Assembly: GCF_043555975.1 (NCBI RefSeq)
Contig: NZ_JBIGIA010000001.1
Span: forward strand, 186,001-250,000
Reading direction: 5' to 3'
Length of the DNA stretch: 64,000 bases
Source: Pelomonas nitida
Lineage (GTDB): Bacteria; Pseudomonadota; Gammaproteobacteria; Burkholderiales; Burkholderiaceae_C
Every line of letters starts with the position of its first letter. Within the stretch, counting starts at the first letter, position 1. Positions 62,059 to 64,000 of this stretch are shown piece by piece. The notes beneath the pieces are model-generated. The model searched no databases, had not been told where the DNA came from, and saw nothing but the letters and a program-made list of their open reading frames with translations. A program made the translations under genes and the position numbers.

Positions 62059-63192
62059 ATGCACAGCGCGCCACGTCTGGGCATGGTGGCCGGCGAGGCC
62101 AGCGGCGATCTGCTGGCCGGCCTGCTGCTGCAGGGGCTGCGCGAGCGCTGGCCCGGGCTGGTGTCGCAAGGCATTGGTGGCCCGAAGATGATCGCCCAGG
62201 GCTTCGAGACCTGGTGGCCGCACAGCAAGCTGTCGATCTTCGGGTACGTGGATGCGCTGCTGAACATCCGCGAGCTGCTGGCCATCCGCAAGCAACTGGG
62301 CAACCGCCTGATCGAGCGTCGCCCCGATGTCTTCATCGGCGTCGATGCGCCGGACTTCAATTTCGGCCTGGAGACGCGGCTTCGCGAGGCGGGCCTCAAG
62401 ACCGTGCACTTCGTCTGCCCGTCGATCTGGGCCTGGCGGCCCGAGCGCGTGCAGAAGATCAAGGCGGCGGCCGACCACGTGCTGTGCCTGTTCCCTTTCG
62501 AGCCCGAGATCCTGCATCGCGCCGGCATCGGGGCGACCTATGTCGGCCACCCGCTGGCCGATGCCATTCCCATGGAGCCACCGCGTGTGGCCGCGCGCGA
62601 GGCCTTGCAACTGCCCGAGGGTGACACGGTCATCGCGCTGCTGCCGGGCAGCCGCAAGAGCGAGATCAACTACATCGCGCCGGCGCTGATCGGTGCGGCC
62701 CGCCTGCTGGCCCGGCCGGGGCGGCGTTTCGTCATGCCCGTCGTGCCTGGGCTGCGCGCGCTGGTCGAGCCTTTGCTCCGAGACATGGGCGGCGCGGACA
62801 TCCAGCTCGTGGATGGCCAATCGCACGCTGCGCTGGCGGCCTGCGACCTGACGCTGGTGGCCAGCGGCACGGCCACGCTGGAGGCGGCGCTGTTCAAGCG
62901 GCCCATGGTCATTGCTTACCGCATGAACTGGCTGAACTGGTGGCGCATGAAGGACAAGGGGCTGCTGCCCTGGGTGGGGCTGCCCAACATCCTGGCGCGC
63001 GAGTTCCTGGTGCCCGAGCTGCTGCAGCAGGCCTGCACGGCCGAGGCGCTGGCGCGCGAGGCCGAGGGCCTGCTGGCCGACGCGCCGCGCCGCGCCGCGC
63101 TGCACGGGCGTTTCGTGCAACTCCATGAGCTGCTGCGGCAAGACACCGCGCGGCGAGCCAGTGATGCGATCGCGACGCTCATCGCAGCCTGA
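62059..63192 (+). CDS. lpxB: Lipid A disaccharide synthase
   Basis: A 377-aa GT19 glycosyltransferase that joins UDP-diacylglucosamine and lipid X. LGMVAGEASGDLLAGLLL near the N-terminus, YVDALLNIRELLAIRKQL and the LLPGSRKSEI nucleotide-binding motif are diagnostic. It follows lpxA by 3 bases and overlaps rnhB by 29. Confidence 0.97.
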   Translation: MHSAPRLGMVAGEASGDLLAGLLLQGLRERWPGLVSQGIGGPKMIAQGFETWWPHSKLSIFGYVDALLNIRELLAIRKQLGNRLIERRPDVFIGVDAPDFNFGLETRLREAGLKTVHFVCPSIWAWRPERVQKIKAAADHVLCLFPFEPEILHRAGIGATYVGHPLADAIPMEPPRVAAREALQLPEGDTVIALLPGSRKSEINYIAPALIGAARLLARPGRRFVMPVVPGLRALVEPLLRDMGGADIQLVDGQSHAALAACDLTLVASGTATLEAALFKRPMVIAYRMNWLNWWRMKDKGLLPWVGLPNILAREFLVPELLQQACTAEALAREAEGLLADAPRRAALHGRFVQLHELLRQDTARRASDAIATLIAA

Positions 63193-63784
63193 GCAGGTGT
63201 CCCTGGACTGGGCGCCCGCGGGCCTTGTGGCCGGCGTGGACGAGGCCGGACGCGGCCCGCTGGCCGGCCCGGTGTTCGCGGCCGCCGTCATCCTCGATGA
63301 CCTCCAGCCCATCGCCGGCCTGGCGGATTCCAAGGCGTTGACGGCCGCCCGGCGTGCGCGGCTGTATGACGAGATTCGCGCCAAGGCGCTGTGCTGCTGC
63401 ATCGCGCAGGCATCGACCGAGGAGATCGACCGCATCAACATCCTGCAGGCCACGATGCTGGCCATGCAGCGCGCGGTGCAGGGGCTGCGCCTGAAGCCGG
63501 TGCTGGTGCAGGTGGACGGCAACCGTCTGCCCACGCTGCCCATGGCCGCCGAGGCCATCGTGAAGGGCGATGCCAAGGTGCAGGCGATCTCGGCGGCGTC
63601 CATCCTGGCGAAGGTGGCGCGTGATCTGTTCTGCGAGCAGATGCATGCGAGCCACCCGCAGTACGGCTTCGCCACGCACAAGGGCTATGGCACGGCCGAA
63701 CACCTGGCCGCGCTGAAGGCGCACGGCGCCAGCCCCTGGCACCGCCGCAGCTTCGGCCCGGTGCGGGAGGTATGCGCCAAATGA
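63164..63784 (+). CDS. rnhB: Ribonuclease HII
   Basis: A 206-aa enzyme that cuts RNA in RNA-DNA hybrids and removes misincorporated ribonucleotides. The catalytic Asp-Glu pair lies in VAGVDEAGRGPLAGP, and DSKALTAARR follows. The SAASILAKVARD block carries later residues. The start is ambiguous between ATG 63164 (inside lpxB) and GTG 63197 (just after its stop); I chose the ATG. lpxB-rnhB is a common pair. Confidence 0.93.
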   Translation: MRSRRSSQPEQVSLDWAPAGLVAGVDEAGRGPLAGPVFAAAVILDDLQPIAGLADSKALTAARRARLYDEIRAKALCCCIAQASTEEIDRINILQATMLAMQRAVQGLRLKPVLVQVDGNRLPTLPMAAEAIVKGDAKVQAISAASILAKVARDLFCEQMHASHPQYGFATHKGYGTAEHLAALKAHGASPWHRRSFGPVREVCAK

Positions 63785-64000
63785 AGCTCGATCACATCAC
63801 CTCGCGCGACAACCCGGCGCTGGTGCGCCTGCGCAAGCTCGGGCTCGATGCCGGCGGCTACCGCAAGACCGGCAGCGTGTGGATCGAGGGCGACCACCTG
63901 CTGCGCGCTGCGCTGCAGCGGGGCTGGCAGCCGGCGCTGGTGGTGCTCACCGAAGGCGCGATGCAGGATGCTGCGCTCGCCGCGTTGGCGGAGTCCGCGC
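63781..64000 (+). CDS. TrmH/SpoU-family RNA methyltransferase, N-terminal part (runs off the window)
   Basis: The first 73 codons begin MKLDHITSRDNPALVRLRKL and continue with RKTGSVWIEGDHLLRAAL. This is the substrate-binding N-terminal domain of SpoU-type 2'-O-methyltransferases, of the kind usually found beside rnhB. The ATG overlaps the rnhB stop (ATGA). The catalytic knot domain lies beyond base 64000, so target RNA cannot be judged. Confidence 0.8.
   Translation, partial: MKLDHITSRDNPALVRLRKLGLDAGGYRKTGSVWIEGDHLLRAALQRGWQPALVVLTEGAMQDAALAALAESA

Overview
The window is about 64 kb of GC-rich chromosome from a betaproteobacterium, most likely Burkholderiales near the Rubrivivax/Leptothrix/Roseateles group. 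This is inferred from gene order (sucA-sucB-lpd-zapE; rlmN-pilW-rodZ-ispG-hisS-yfgM-bamB-der-hfq-hflX-hflK-hflC-hisZ-purA; rpsB to rnhB), from the cadR/cadA type and from codon use. I could not run a database search, so genus is a guess. Nearly everything is core chromosome. I see no prophage, insertion sequence, integrase or CRISPR array.

Region 1 (1-11.6 kb) is the most accessory-like part. It holds the end of a nitronate monooxygenase gene, a divergent Cd/Pb/Zn resistance pair (cadA/cadR) sharing a MerR-type operator, and a secreted three-domain GH64 beta-1,3-glucanase behind a LacI-type palindrome. A TRIC-like channel, a divergent UvrD-like helicase, an orphan peptide-binding protein, two small unknown genes and a 2-oxoglutarate/Fe(II) oxygenase follow.

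Region 2 (11.6-19.4 kb) is the 2-oxoglutarate dehydrogenase operon sucA-sucB-lpd, then zapE and a coiled-coil protein. The sucA leader can form strong, mutually exclusive RNA hairpins and is the best regulatory candidate in the window.

Region 3 (19.4-29.1 kb) holds a PP2C phosphatase, a DUF465 protein, a DinG/YoaA-type helicase, divergent bamD/rluD, scpB-rluB with long low-complexity tails, ndk and rlmN.

Region 4 (29.2-43.8 kb) is a long co-directional run for pilus assembly (pilW), cell shape (rodZ), isoprenoids (ispG), tRNA charging (hisS), envelope assembly (yfgM-like, bamB), ribosome assembly (der), RNA regulation (hfq), hflX-hflK-hflC, and hisZ-purA-phosphoribosyltransferase.

Region 5 (43.8-49.2 kb) holds a hairpin-rich spacer, tRNA-Leu(CAG), rnr, a bifunctional NAD(P)HX repair enzyme and a FAD-dependent oxidoreductase.

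Region 6 (49.2-64 kb) is the classic translation/envelope block rpsB-tsf-pyrH-frr-uppS-cdsA-dxr-rseP-bamA-skp-lpxD-fabZ-lpxA-lpxB-rnhB, ending in a truncated TrmH-family methyltransferase gene. It joins ribosome supply, undecaprenyl and phospholipid precursors, outer-membrane protein assembly and lipid A synthesis. A diverged copy of a 51-bp repeat, also present after the DinG-family helicase gene, sits between fabZ and lpxA.
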